Below, one piece after another: positions 50,993 to 59,920 of a stretch of DNA of 64,000 nt; position 1 is the stretch's first letter; each line of letters starts with the position of its first letter. The stretch covers positions 399,209-463,208 of the forward strand of contig NZ_KE386925.1 of assembly GCF_000429605.1 (NCBI RefSeq), read 5' to 3'. The notes beneath the pieces were generated by a model. The model saw only the letters and a program-made list of their open reading frames with translations, was not told where the DNA came from and searched no databases. A program made the translations under genes and the position numbers. This DNA comes from Azonexus hydrophilus DSM 23864 (GTDB lineage: Bacteria; Pseudomonadota; Gammaproteobacteria; Burkholderiales; Rhodocyclaceae).

Positions 50993-51442
50993 ATGCAGAT
51001 CTGGGTCGATGCCGACGCCTGCCCCGGCGTCATCAAGGAAATCATCTACCGCGCCGCCGAGCGCAAGCAGATCAAAACCACGCTGGTGGCCAACCAGATG
51101 CTGCGCACGCCGCCATCGAAGTTCATCCGCGCCATCCAGGTGGCCAGCGGCTTCGACGTTGCCGACGCGCACATCGTCGATCAACTGAGCGCCGGCGACC
51201 TCGTCGTCACCGCCGACATCCCGCTCGCTGCACAGGTCATCGAACGCGGCGCGTACGCGATCAACCCGCGCGGCGAGTTGTACACCACGGCAACCATCCG
51301 CGAGCGCCTGAACATGCGCGATTTCATGGAAGGCCTGCGCGCCGCCGGCATCGAGACCGGCGGCCCGGCGGCTTTCAGCCAGGCCGACCGACAGGCCTTC
51401 GCCAACCAGCTCGACCGCTTCCTGGCGAAAATTCCCGGCTAG
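50993..51442 (+). CDS. UPF0178 (YaiI/YqxD) family protein
   Basis: A 149-residue protein of the UPF0178 family, a PIN-like nuclease fold. [21 protein letters not shown] is the family mark, and the conserved Asp residues ([28 protein letters not shown]) would form the metal site. Function is not established. The ATG at 50993 lies 1 bp after the previous stop. Its stop overlaps the convergent trmJ stop by 3 bp (CTAG). Confidence 0.93.
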   Translation: MQIWVDADACPGVIKEIIYRAAERKQIKTTLVANQMLRTPPSKFIRAIQVASGFDVADAHIVDQLSAGDLVVTADIPLAAQVIERGAYAINPRGELYTTATIRERLNMRDFMEGLRAAGIETGGPAAFSQADRQAFANQLDRFLAKIPG

Positions 51443-52200
51443 CCCTTGCGACCGTGGCCAGTGCGCTGCTGCGTCGCCGCCAGGATGCCGCGCAGGATGT
51501 TGACCTCGTCCCGCTCCAGATCGGCCCGGCCAAACAGCCGACGCAACTTCGGCAGCAGCCGGCCGGGCTGGGCCGGATTGAGAAAGCCGGTGTCGGTCAT
51601 CACCGCCTCGAGATGGCCGTACAGGCCCTCGATCTCGTCATGTGTAGCCGGCGGCGCAGTGAACGGGGTGGTCAGTTGCTCGCGCAGCGGCGCGGCACCG
51701 GAAAACGCCGCCATCCGGCATTCGTAGCAGAGCACCTGGACGGCGGCGCCGAGGTTCAACGAACTGAAATCCGGGCTGGTCGGAATGGTCACCGCCGCCT
51801 GGCATTGCAGGACTTCCTCGTTGGAAAGGCCCATGGTTTCGTTACCGAACACCAGCGCCACCTCGCCCAGGCTCGCCCGTTCGAGCAAGCGCGCCATGGT
51901 GTCGCGCGGCGTGCCGATAGCCGGCCCCAGATCACGCTGCCGCGCCGACAGGGCAACGGCGAAGACGCAACCGTGCAGGGCCTCGGCCAGCGAGTCGCTG
52001 ACCCTGGCGTTGGCCAGCAGGTCAACGGCGCCGGTCGCCCGGGTATCGGCTTCCGGATCGGGAAACTGTTTCGGGCTGACCAGACGCAGGTCGGACAGCC
52101 CCATGGTCTTCATCGCCCGCGCCGCCGCACCGATATTTCCCGGGTGGCTGGGGCGGCACAGGACCACCCTGATGCGGGACAACAGGACTTCTGGTTTCAT
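51439..52200 (-). CDS. trmJ: tRNA (cytidine/uridine-2'-O-)-methyltransferase TrmJ
   Basis: SPOUT-class 2'-O-methyltransferase acting on nucleotide 32 of tRNAs. The N-terminal [26 protein letters not shown] and the knot motifs [17 protein letters not shown] and [22 protein letters not shown] are diagnostic. The ATG at 52200 gives 253 residues; the open frame begins at 52224 without support. It is divergent from suhB, with a TAAAAT -10 candidate at 52203-52208 for that direction. Confidence 0.95.
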   Translation of the reverse strand: MKPEVLLSRIRVVLCRPSHPGNIGAAARAMKTMGLSDLRLVSPKQFPDPEADTRATGAVDLLANARVSDSLAEALHGCVFAVALSARQRDLGPAIGTPRDTMARLLERASLGEVALVFGNETMGLSNEEVLQCQAAVTIPTSPDFSSLNLGAAVQVLCYECRMAAFSGAAPLREQLTTPFTAPPATHDEIEGLYGHLEAVMTDTGFLNPAQPGRLLPKLRRLFGRADLERDEVNILRGILAATQQRTGHGRKG

Positions 52201-52270
52201 GGTGTAAAATTCGCGCTTTCCCAAATATGAATCGGCGGGTCACGGCCCACCGATCGCTCTTTCATAAGCC

Positions 52271-53083
52271 ATGCATCCAGTCATCAATATCGCCGTCAAG
52301 GCCGCGCGTCGCGCAGGCCAGATCATCAACCGTGCTTCCAACGACCTCGACATGCTCAAGGTTTCGTCGAAGCAGCCGAACGACTTCGTCACCGAGGTCG
52401 ACAAGGCAGCCGAAGCGGCGATCATCGAAGTGCTGACCGAGGCTTATCCGAATTACGGCATTCTAGCAGAGGAGTCCGGTGTCACCCCGGCCAAGGGCGG
52501 CCGCGACGCCGAGTACCAGTGGATCATCGATCCGCTCGACGGAACCACCAACTTCATCCACGGCATGCCGCAATACGCCGTGTCGATCGCCCTGGCCCGT
52601 GGCAACGTCCTCGAACACGCGGTCGTCTTCGACCCCAACCGCAATGAGCTATTCACCGCCTCCAAGGGTGCCGGCGCCTTCCTCAACGAGCGCCGCATCC
52701 GCGTCTCCCGGCGCACCCGCCTGGGCGAAGCCCTGATCGGTACCGGCTTCCCTTATCGCGAATTCGACAAGATCGACCTCTACCTGGCCATCTTCAAGGA
52801 ACTGGCGGAAAAGACCGCCGGCCAGCGCCGTCCCGGTGCCGCCTCGCTCGATCTGGCCTATGTCGCCTGCGGCCGTTACGACGGCTTCTGGGAGTTCGGT
52901 CTGGCCCCGTGGGACATGGCTGCCGGCGCCCTGCTGATCTCGGAAGCGGGCGGCCTGGTCAGCGATCTGCGCGGCGAAGCCAACTATCTGGAAACCGGCA
53001 ACCTGATCGCCGGCACACCCAAGGTCTTCGCCCCGCTTCTCAAGCTGATCGAGGACAAGCTGCCGGAATCGATCCGCGGCTGA
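52271..53083 (+). CDS. suhB: Inositol-1-monophosphatase SuhB
   Basis: A 270-residue Mg-dependent phosphatase. The metal-binding motifs are EESGV (residue about 67), [15 protein letters not shown] (about 84-98) and [15 protein letters not shown] (about 215-229). In E. coli SuhB also acts in rRNA transcription antitermination with Nus factors. It stands alone, divergent from trmJ. Confidence 0.96.
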   Translation: MHPVINIAVKAARRAGQIINRASNDLDMLKVSSKQPNDFVTEVDKAAEAAIIEVLTEAYPNYGILAEESGVTPAKGGRDAEYQWIIDPLDGTTNFIHGMPQYAVSIALARGNVLEHAVVFDPNRNELFTASKGAGAFLNERRIRVSRRTRLGEALIGTGFPYREFDKIDLYLAIFKELAEKTAGQRRPGAASLDLAYVACGRYDGFWEFGLAPWDMAAGALLISEAGGLVSDLRGEANYLETGNLIAGTPKVFAPLLKLIEDKLPESIRG

Positions 53084-53090
53084 ACCCGCT

Positions 53091-53630
53091 TCAGGCCCAG
53101 GTATTGACCGTAGTCCCTGCGGCCGACCTGGGCCGTGAATCGTAGGCCGCCAGACGGCCTCGTCCGTCATCCGTCTCGCCGCGCATTTCCGCCGAGCGTT
53201 GCTGAGCCATTTCCATACGTGCCGAAACTTCCATCTGGGTAGCGGCAGCGGCCACCGCCCTGTCCTGCGGAGAAGGATCAGATGGGGCTAGCGCCGCCCC
53301 GCGGATACGCTGTGCCCGCGACACCGTTTCTTCCGGCGTACGCCCCGGCGAGGTATCGATCCGCACCTCACCGGCCACGGCGTAATTCACCCCGTCCGGC
53401 CCCTTGCGGTAACTGTAGCTGGCCCCCGAAGTCACCATCCCGGCACCGGCCGCCATGTGCGCCATTTCGTGCTGGCGAACCTGACGATCGATCTTCTTCA
53501 ACTCGGCGACCTGTTGCTGCTCCTCCGGCGTCAGGGTTTTCGCCGCACCGGACGCAGCACCACCCTGCCCCGATCGACTGGCGACCGATGCATAGGCGCT
53601 ACCTCCCGCACTGACACCTGAAACGTTCAT
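53091..53630 (-). CDS. Putative zinc metalloprotease of the SprA-related family
   Basis: A 179-residue protein with the zinc-protease motif HEMAH in QVRQHEMAHMAAGAGMVTSGASYSYRKGPDG, followed by YAVAGEVRIDTSPGRTPEETVSRAQRIRGAALAP. This core matches the bacterial family called SprA-related or CJM1_0395-type putative metalloproteases. There is no signal peptide, and both ends look disordered (Gly/Ser/Ala rich in front, Arg-rich behind). Substrate unknown. The ATG at 53630 follows AGGG; the frame continues upstream to 53651 without a site. It converges with suhB (7 bp apart). Confidence 0.8.
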   Translation of the reverse strand: MNVSGVSAGGSAYASVASRSGQGGAASGAAKTLTPEEQQQVAELKKIDRQVRQHEMAHMAAGAGMVTSGASYSYRKGPDGVNYAVAGEVRIDTSPGRTPEETVSRAQRIRGAALAPSDPSPQDRAVAAAATQMEVSARMEMAQQRSAEMRGETDDGRGRLAAYDSRPRSAAGTTVNTWA

Positions 53631-53742
53631 CAAAACCCTGTTGAAAACCAATGCCCGTGATTCATCTTAGGCGCTGACGCGATTTAATCAATTTTCGCGC
53701 CGGCCAGAAAGCTCACTGAATACAAAATTCACAGACATTTGA

Positions 53743-53770
53743 TTGACCCACTCCGCGCTTCTGCTACAAT
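53743..53770 (+). promoter_or_regulatory. Promoter of tRNA-Ser(GGA)
   Basis: TTGACC (53743-53748), 16 bp, TACAAT (53765-53770), with a GC-rich discriminator (GCGCGG) after it, typical of stable-RNA promoters. The start would be about 5 bases before the mature tRNA. Confidence 0.8.
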
Positions 53771-53781
53771 GCGCGGCTTCC

Positions 53782-53872
<91 letters not shown>

Positions 53873-53881
53873 GGACATCAC

Positions 53882-53911
53882 AATAGGCCCCGATCGTATC
53901 GGGGCCTATTT
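53882..53911 (+). terminator. Terminator after tRNA-Ser(GGA)
   Basis: A long perfect stem (AATAGGCCCCGAT / ATCGGGGCCTATT) with a 3-base loop, 10 bp after the tRNA. The following T run is short (TTTGCTT), so release may be partial. Confidence 0.75.
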
Positions 53912-54047
53912 GCTTATGGGCATTACAATCTCGACTGGCATTCAGAAATACCTTCTGACTTGCCATGCTTCCCGAAAAATTACACTCCTTAGCAATCAGC
54001 CTCCATATCTAACAGTAAGATTCAGCAAAACTTACTGAAAGATAAAA

Positions 54048-54545
54048 ATGTCCTCACAAATCATGCTGATCAAAGCCATCCGTGCCGGCAAGCTGACCGA
54101 CGTCAAGGCGGCGCTGGATGCTGGCGAACCGGTCGAACTCGACGACGGCAACGGCGAACCCGGCCTAGCCATGGGCATTGCCTGCTTCATGGGTCACGCC
54201 GAGATCGTCCGCGAACTGGCGCAACGCGGCGCCCACGTGAATCTAGCGGACAACCGCCTGCCAACCTCGCCGCTGAGCATGGCCATCCGCGGCAAGCGGA
54301 CCGAGGTCGTGCGCACCCTGCTCGAACTCGGCGCCACCCTGCCCGAGGGCATGGAATGCGGCCTGACCGAGAACGAAGTCATGATTGCCTGCTGGAAAGC
54401 CCAGCGTGCCGGCCTGACCGTACAAGAGGAACTGGAACCGGTGGCCCTGCCCGATATCGAGGAAATCGACATGACCGGTTGCGCCGGCACCGACACCCTG
54501 GTGCTGGAAGCCGACGCACTGCGCATGGCCAAGGACATGCGCTGA
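54048..54545 (+). CDS. Ankyrin-repeat-like protein
   Basis: A 165-residue soluble protein. Residues 8-105 have ankyrin-like units: LIKAIRAGKLTDVKAALDAGEPVEL, GLAMGIACFMGHAEIVRELAQRGAHVNL and PLSMAIRGKRTEVVRTLLELGAT. The C-terminus (about 110-165) is acidic and not recognised. Ankyrin repeats bind other proteins; no partner is visible. It stands alone upstream of ppk1 with a weak ribosome site. Confidence 0.75.
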   Translation: MSSQIMLIKAIRAGKLTDVKAALDAGEPVELDDGNGEPGLAMGIACFMGHAEIVRELAQRGAHVNLADNRLPTSPLSMAIRGKRTEVVRTLLELGATLPEGMECGLTENEVMIACWKAQRAGLTVQEELEPVALPDIEEIDMTGCAGTDTLVLEADALRMAKDMR

Positions 54546-54563
54546 ATCGAACAATCTCCGGGC

Positions 54564-54618
54564 GCGTCATCTTGCCGTAACACAAACGCAACAAAATGAG
54601 CAGCTTGAGGCCTATACT
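54564..54618 (+). promoter_or_regulatory. Weak Pho-box-like repeats and -10 site upstream of ppk1
   Basis: Three related heptamers at exact 11 bp steps, GCGTCAT (54564), CCGTAAC (54575) and ACGCAAC (54586), recall the CTGTCAT-type repeats bound by PhoB. A -10-like TATACT is at 54613-54618, 20 bp after the last one. The match is modest; phosphate control of ppk1 is an inference. Confidence 0.3.
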
Positions 54619-54645
54619 TGAGAAACTGCTTTTGGATTGCGCGCC

Positions 54646-56724
54646 ATGATCAATACTCCGCTTACCCCCAGATTTCCGGCAGAAAACTACCTGAACCGTG
54701 AACTCGGCCTGCTCGCCTTCAACCGCCGGGTACTGGCCCAGGCGCAGGATGAACGGATGCCCCTGCTCGAGCGCCTGCGCTTCCTGTGCATCGTCTCGAG
54801 CAACATGGACGAGTTCTTCGAAATCCGCGTCTCCGGCCTCAAGGAACAGATCCGGGCGCATACGCCGGTGGTCACCATCGACGGCAAGACGGCGCAGGAA
54901 ACCTTCCGCCTGGTGTCGGCCGAAGCGCACGCCATCGTCACCGAGCAGTACCAGCACCTGAACGACGTCATCCTGCCGGCGCTGGCCGCCGAAGGCATCC
55001 GCTTCCTGCGGCGCTCGACCTGGAACGAAGCGCAACGCGAATGGATCCGCGATTATTTCCAGCGTGAGATGGTGCCGGTGCTGACGCCGATCGGGCTCGA
55101 CCCGTCGCACCCCTTCCCGCGCGTCCTCAACAAGAGCCTGAATTTCGCCGTCGAACTCGAAGGCAAGGACGCCTTCGGTCGCAGCTCGAACATCGCCATC
55201 GTCCAGGCGCCGCGCGTCCTGCCCCGCGTCATCCAGGTTCCCGAGGAACTGGCCGGCTGTGCCTATGGTTTCGTCTTCCTGTCGTCGATCCTGCACGAGT
55301 TCGTCAGTGAGCTGTTCACCGGCATGACCGTGCTCGGCTGCTACCAGTTCCGCGCCACGCGCAATTCCGACCTGTTCGTCGACGAGGAAGAAGTCACCAA
55401 CCTGCGCACCAAGCTGCAGGGTGAATTGCCGCAACGCCATTTCGGCAACGCGGTGCGCCTGGAAGTGGCAGACAACTGTTCGCCGGCGATCACCGAATTC
55501 CTGCTCTCGCAATTCGGCCTGCAGCAGGTCGATCTCTACCGCGTGCATGGCCCGGTCAACCTGGTGCGACTGATGCAGGTGCCCGACTGGGTCGACCGCC
55601 CGGACATGAAATTCCGCCCCTTCGTTCCCGGCACCCCCAAGGGCCTGCCCAAGGGCGGCAGCATCTTCGACGCCATCCGCCGCAACGACATCCTGCTGCA
55701 CCACCCCTACCAGTCCTTCGCCCCGGTCATCGAACTGCTCAACCAGGCGGCCAAGGACCCGAGCGTGGTCGCGATCAAGATGACGGTCTATCGCACCGGC
55801 ACCGATTCGGTACTGATGCAGTCGCTGCTGCGCGCCGCGCAGAGTGGCAAGGAAGTCACCGTGGTCGTCGAGCTGATGGCCCGTTTCGACGAGGAAGCCA
55901 ACATCGGCTGGGCGACCAAGCTCGAGGAAGTCGGCGCCCACGTGGTCTATGGCGTGGTCGGCTACAAGGTTCACGCCAAGGCGCTGCTCATCGTCCGCCG
56001 CGAAGAAGGCGGCCTCAAGCGCTACGCTCACCTCGGCACCGGCAACTACCACCCGCGTACTGCCCGTCTCTACTCCGACTTTGGTCTACTCACCGCCAAC
56101 GAAGAAATCACCCACGACGTTTCCGAGGTCTTCAAGCAACTGACCGGCCTGGGCAAGGCACGGACGCTGAAGCACCTGTGGCAAGCGCCGTTCACGCTGC
56201 AGCAGAACGTCGTCGCCGCCATCGAGGCCGAGGCGGAAGCCGCTCGTGCCGGCCAGAAGGCGCGCATCGTCGCCAAGATGAACTCGCTGGTCGAGCCGGA
56301 AGTCATCAACGCGCTTTACGAAGCGTCTAAAGCCGGCGTCGAGATCAACCTGATCGTGCGCGGCATCTGCATGTTGCGCCCCGGCGTTCCGGGCTTGTCG
56401 GAGAACATCCGCGTGCGCTCGATCATCGGCCGCTTCCTCGAACACCACCGGATCATGTATTTCCACGCCGGCGGCAAGGAAAACATCTATCTCTCGTCAG
56501 CCGACTGGATGGACCGCAACTTCTTCAAGCGTATCGAACTGGGCTTCCCCATTCTCGACCCGAAACTGAAACGCCGCGTCATCACCGAAGGCCTGAAGTT
56601 CTACCTGGCCGACAACCAGCAGGGTTGGGACATGAACAGCCATGGTGCCTACCAGCGTCGCCGCTCCAGCCGCAGCAAACCGCACAACGCCCAGGGCGAA
56701 TTGATGGTCCTGCTCGGCGGCTGA
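54646..56724 (+). CDS. ppk1: Polyphosphate kinase 1
   Basis: Makes long-chain polyphosphate from ATP. The 692-residue product has the N-terminal domain (MINTPLTPRFPAENYLNRELGLLAFNRRVLAQA is the usual opening), head and two catalytic domains. The phospho-histidine motif is KRYAHLGTGNYHPRTARLY, and the second catalytic His lies in FLEHHRIMYFHAGG. Length is normal (about 690). It starts at the ATG at 54646. No ppx exopolyphosphatase gene is next to it. Confidence 0.96.
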   Translation: MINTPLTPRFPAENYLNRELGLLAFNRRVLAQAQDERMPLLERLRFLCIVSSNMDEFFEIRVSGLKEQIRAHTPVVTIDGKTAQETFRLVSAEAHAIVTEQYQHLNDVILPALAAEGIRFLRRSTWNEAQREWIRDYFQREMVPVLTPIGLDPSHPFPRVLNKSLNFAVELEGKDAFGRSSNIAIVQAPRVLPRVIQVPEELAGCAYGFVFLSSILHEFVSELFTGMTVLGCYQFRATRNSDLFVDEEEVTNLRTKLQGELPQRHFGNAVRLEVADNCSPAITEFLLSQFGLQQVDLYRVHGPVNLVRLMQVPDWVDRPDMKFRPFVPGTPKGLPKGGSIFDAIRRNDILLHHPYQSFAPVIELLNQAAKDPSVVAIKMTVYRTGTDSVLMQSLLRAAQSGKEVTVVVELMARFDEEANIGWATKLEEVGAHVVYGVVGYKVHAKALLIVRREEGGLKRYAHLGTGNYHPRTARLYSDFGLLTANEEITHDVSEVFKQLTGLGKARTLKHLWQAPFTLQQNVVAAIEAEAEAARAGQKARIVAKMNSLVEPEVINALYEASKAGVEINLIVRGICMLRPGVPGLSENIRVRSIIGRFLEHHRIMYFHAGGKENIYLSSADWMDRNFFKRIELGFPILDPKLKRRVITEGLKFYLADNQQGWDMNSHGAYQRRRSSRSKPHNAQGELMVLLGG

Positions 56725-56735
56725 TCGGCCGCCGC

Positions 56736-57095
56736 TCAGTTCAGCCAGGCGGTCAGCGCCAGACCGGCCACGCCGATATTGATGATCAGCAGCGCCAGCG
56801 TACGCCGGCGATTGCTTTCGATGCGCGCCACCAGTTGGGCGTTCTGTTCAGCCAGCGAGGCGATCACTTCGCTGGCCGTCAGCATCTGGGCATGCAGGGC
56901 GTCGACGCGCGCCTGCAGCTCGGCCAGCCGGTCTTCCGGCGAAGCCGCCGGCACCGGGGCAGCGGGCTCGCTGGCCGCGCCCTTGCCACCGACCTTGTTC
57001 CACAGTTTGCGGGCGCCGTCGGCGACCACCGGCGCGTTCTTGATCACTTCGCTCCAGGGAACATTGGAGAGTATCGTCATCCATCCGATGGCCAT
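56736..57095 (-). CDS. Small membrane-anchored coiled-coil protein, unknown
   Basis: A 119-residue protein. The N-terminal part (MAIGWMTILSNVPWSEVIKNAP) is amphipathic, a helical Glu/Gln/Ala-rich stretch (about 52-92) is a likely coiled coil, and residues 97-117 are a transmembrane helix (TLALLIINIGVAGLALTAWLN), so the tail is in the membrane. I recognise no function. It converges with ppk1 (11 bp between stops). Confidence 0.7.
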   Translation of the reverse strand: MAIGWMTILSNVPWSEVIKNAPVVADGARKLWNKVGGKGAASEPAAPVPAASPEDRLAELQARVDALHAQMLTASEVIASLAEQNAQLVARIESNRRRTLALLIINIGVAGLALTAWLN

Positions 57096-57205
57096 CGGGC
57101 AACTCCTTTGCGTGTTTCGTCCTGACCAAGCATAGCAAGCCCGGTCCGGATTTGACTGCCATTTTCCGGAAGCCCGGGCCCGGATTTTCCTGAACGCGCC
57201 CCGGT

Positions 57206-58027
57206 TCAGTCGGCAAACTGCGGCGGACGGCGCTCGCGGGCGGCCTGCATCGCTTCGTTCAGGTCGGCCGACAGCAGCATGGCGGCGTTCCAGGTGGCAA
57301 CGTAGGAAAGACCGTCGGCAACGCAGTGGTCGCGGCTGTAGTTGAGGATTTCCTTGCTGCCGCGCACGGCCAGCGGCGACTTGCCGGCGATGCGGCGGGC
57401 GATGGCGAGTACGCCGGCGTGCAGCGCTTCGGCATCGGCCCAGACCTGATTGACCAGGCCGCTACGCAAGGCTTCGTCGGCGCCGAGGTCGCGGCCGGTG
57501 TAGGCCAGTTCGCGCGCCAGCCCCGGCGCGATCAGGCCGGGCAAGCGTTGCAGCGAGCCGACGTCGGCGACCATGCCGATGTCGATTTCGCGCACCGAAA
57601 ACTGTGCGTCGCTGCTGGCGTAACGCATGTCGCAACAGCAGGCGAGATCGAGCCCTCCGCCCAAGCAGGCGCCATGAATAGCGGCGATTACCGGCTTACG
57701 GCAGCGTTCGACGGCGCCAAGGCAGTCCTGCAGGTCGAGGATCAGCCGGCGTAAAGCTTCGCGGCTGCGCGCCTGGTCGGGATTGGCGATGCGCGCCATG
57801 ATGCCGCCGAGCATGGCGAGGTCGATGCCGGCGCAAAAATGCCGGCCGGCACCGGACAGCACGACGACGCGCACGGCCGGCGTGGCGTCGGCCCAGTCGA
57901 AGGCGGTGCGCAGTTCCTGCCACAGCGCGTCGTCGAGGGCGTTGGATTTGTCGGGGCGGTTCAGGCGCAGTTCAAGGACGCCGTCGGCCAGCGTCGGCTC
58001 GATCACCGTCAGTTCAGGAAAATTCAT
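57206..58027 (-). CDS. Crotonase-fold enzyme, delta3,5-delta2,4-dienoyl-CoA isomerase-like
   Basis: A 273-residue enoyl-CoA hydratase/isomerase family protein. The oxyanion-hole residues lie in HFCAGIDLAML and HGACLGGGLDLACCCDMRY. The acidic residues that mark dienoyl-CoA isomerases (ECH1) are all in place: Asp of CDMRY, Glu of REIDIG and Asp of VADVGSLQRLPG. Such enzymes help degrade unsaturated fatty acids with odd-position double bonds. The ATG at 58027 follows GGAG; the frame extends 4 residues upstream. It follows the acyl-CoA dehydrogenase gene with a terminator in the 71 bp gap. Confidence 0.88.
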   Translation of the reverse strand: MNFPELTVIEPTLADGVLELRLNRPDKSNALDDALWQELRTAFDWADATPAVRVVVLSGAGRHFCAGIDLAMLGGIMARIANPDQARSREALRRLILDLQDCLGAVERCRKPVIAAIHGACLGGGLDLACCCDMRYASSDAQFSVREIDIGMVADVGSLQRLPGLIAPGLARELAYTGRDLGADEALRSGLVNQVWADAEALHAGVLAIARRIAGKSPLAVRGSKEILNYSRDHCVADGLSYVATWNAAMLLSADLNEAMQAARERRPPQFAD

Positions 58028-58037
58028 GGCGGGCTCC

Positions 58038-58065
58038 AAAAAAACACCCCCGACGGGCGGGGGTG
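58038..58065 (-). terminator. Rho-independent terminator touching the crotonase ribosome site
   Basis: An 8 bp perfect stem (CACCCCCG / CGGGGGTG) with a 5-base loop, followed on the minus strand by seven T and then directly by GGAG, the ribosome site of the crotonase gene. It should stop most transcription from the acyl-CoA dehydrogenase. Confidence 0.85.
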
Positions 58066-58098
58066 AAACGCAAGGCTGGAGAAAGGATGGTCAAAAAA

Positions 58099-59898
58099 TC
58101 AGGCGTCGAACAATTCGCTGCCGAGCCCTGCAATCGCCGCGTCGCCGGCCATCACGGTGGCAGCGTAGGCGTTGGCCTGGGGCAGCATCTGGTCGGCGTA
58201 GAAGCGGGCGCTGGCGAGCTTGTTGCGGTAGAACACCAGGTCGCCCACGCCCTGGTCGAGGTAGCCGGCCGCGGCCAGCGCGGCCTTGCCCATGAACCAG
58301 CCACCGCAGACGGTGACCGCCAGGTGCAGATACGGCACGGCAGCGGTCAGCACACCGCCGAGGCCGGTTTTGGCGTTGGCCGCCAGCCATTCGGTGGCTT
58401 CGGTCCAGGCTTTCAGGGCAACGCCCAGGCGCTGGCCGATGGCCTGCAGTTCCGGCTTGCCGGAGGCACCGAGCGCCTTGGCAGTGGCGTAAACCTCGCC
58501 GAAGACGATCTTGGCGGTGGCGCCCTGGTCGCGCATCAGCTTGCGGAACAGCAGGTCGTTGGCCTGGATGCCGGTGGTGCCTTCGTAGATGGTGGTGATG
58601 CGCGAATCGCGCCAGTGCTGCGCGGCGCCGGTTTCCTCGATGAAGCCCATGCCGCCGTAGATCTGGACGCCGAGCGAGGTCACTTCGATGCCCATTTCGG
58701 TGCCGCCGCCCTTGACGATGGGGATCATGAATTCGGCCAGGTAGAGCGCCTTCTTGCGTTCCTCGGCGTCGCTCAGCGCATGTGCACGGTCGAGCAGGCC
58801 GGAAGTGTAATAAGCCATGGCGCGACAGGCTTCGACGCGCGACTTCATCAGCATCAGCATGCGCCGGATGTCCGGGTGCTTGTCGATGGTGACCAGCGCT
58901 TCGCCGGTGACGGCATCGCGGCCCTGCTTGCGTTCGCGGGCGTAGCCGAGCGCCTGCTGGTAGGCGCGCTCGCCGAGCGCGATACCCTGCAGGCCGACGC
59001 CGAGGCGGGCTTCGTTCATCATGATGAACATGTATTCGAGGCCGCGGTTGGGCTCGCCGAGCAGATAGCCGACCGCACCGCCGTTGTCGCCGTAGGCCAT
59101 GACGCAGGTCGGGCTGGCGTGGATGCCGAGCTTGTGTTCGATCGACACGCAGTAGGCGTCGTTGCGCGCCCCGAGCGAGCCGTCGCCATTGACCAGGAAC
59201 TTGGGCACCAGGAACATCGAGATGCCCTTCACCCCGGCCGGTGCGTCCGGCAGGCGGGCGAGCACGAGATGGACGATGTTCTCGGTCATGTCGTGGTCGC
59301 CGTAGGTGATGAAGATCTTCTGGCCGAACACCTTGTAGCTGCCATCGGCCTGCGGCTCGGCGCGTGAGCGGATCAGCGCCAGGTCGGAACCGGCCTGCGG
59401 CTCGGTCAGGTTCATGGTGCCGGTCCATTCGCCGGAAATCATCTTTTCCAGGTAGATAGCCTTGAGTTCGTCGCTGGCGCAGGTCAGCAGTGCCTCGACA
59501 GCGCCGGTGGTGAGCAAGGGGCCGAGGCTGAACGCCATGTTGGCCGAACAGAGCATTTCCTTGACCGCGATGCCGAGCGTATCGGGCAGGCCCTGGCCGC
59601 CGAATTCGGCCGGCGAGGTCATGCCGTTCCAGCCGGCGTCGCGGTACTGGGCGTAGGCTTCCTTCCAGCCGCTCGGCGTGGTCACGCCGCTGGCGGTCAG
59701 CTTGCAGCCTTCCTTGTCGCCGGTACGGTTGAGCGGGGCCAGGACTTCGCCGGCAAAGCGGGCGGATTCTTCCAGGATGGCGTCGGCCATGTCGGCCGTG
59801 GCTTCCTCGAAACCGGGCAGGCTACTCAATTCCTTGAAGCCGGCCAGTTCGTCCATGACGAAGCGCATGTCCTTGATGGGGGCGCGGTATTCACTCAT
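58099..59898 (-). CDS. Acyl-CoA dehydrogenase (long form with C-terminal extension)
   Basis: A 599-residue FAD-dependent acyl-CoA dehydrogenase, about 200 residues longer than the simple class and like FadE-type/AcdA-like long forms. The order is N-terminal helical domain (about 40-155), middle beta domain with NLTEPQAGSDLALIRSRAEP, C-terminal helical domain (about 285-450, with GIQGIALGERAYQQALGYARERKQG-like and YEGTTGIQANDLLFRKLMRDQG segments) and an extra C-terminal helical domain (PF12806-like). The catalytic Glu is expected in YEGTTG. The ATG at 59898 follows GGAGA. It lies 22 bp after the nitronate-monooxygenase-like gene. Confidence 0.92.
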   Translation of the reverse strand: MSEYRAPIKDMRFVMDELAGFKELSSLPGFEEATADMADAILEESARFAGEVLAPLNRTGDKEGCKLTASGVTTPSGWKEAYAQYRDAGWNGMTSPAEFGGQGLPDTLGIAVKEMLCSANMAFSLGPLLTTGAVEALLTCASDELKAIYLEKMISGEWTGTMNLTEPQAGSDLALIRSRAEPQADGSYKVFGQKIFITYGDHDMTENIVHLVLARLPDAPAGVKGISMFLVPKFLVNGDGSLGARNDAYCVSIEHKLGIHASPTCVMAYGDNGGAVGYLLGEPNRGLEYMFIMMNEARLGVGLQGIALGERAYQQALGYARERKQGRDAVTGEALVTIDKHPDIRRMLMLMKSRVEACRAMAYYTSGLLDRAHALSDAEERKKALYLAEFMIPIVKGGGTEMGIEVTSLGVQIYGGMGFIEETGAAQHWRDSRITTIYEGTTGIQANDLLFRKLMRDQGATAKIVFGEVYATAKALGASGKPELQAIGQRLGVALKAWTEATEWLAANAKTGLGGVLTAAVPYLHLAVTVCGGWFMGKAALAAAGYLDQGVGDLVFYRNKLASARFYADQMLPQANAYAATVMAGDAAIAGLGSELFDA

Positions 59899-59920
59899 TG
59901 CTTGTCTCCGATTGTTGTTT

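Noticed and set aside
58091-59428. A 445-codon minus-strand frame rich in Arg/Gly
   Set aside because: Other frame of the acyl-CoA dehydrogenase, which has full homology.
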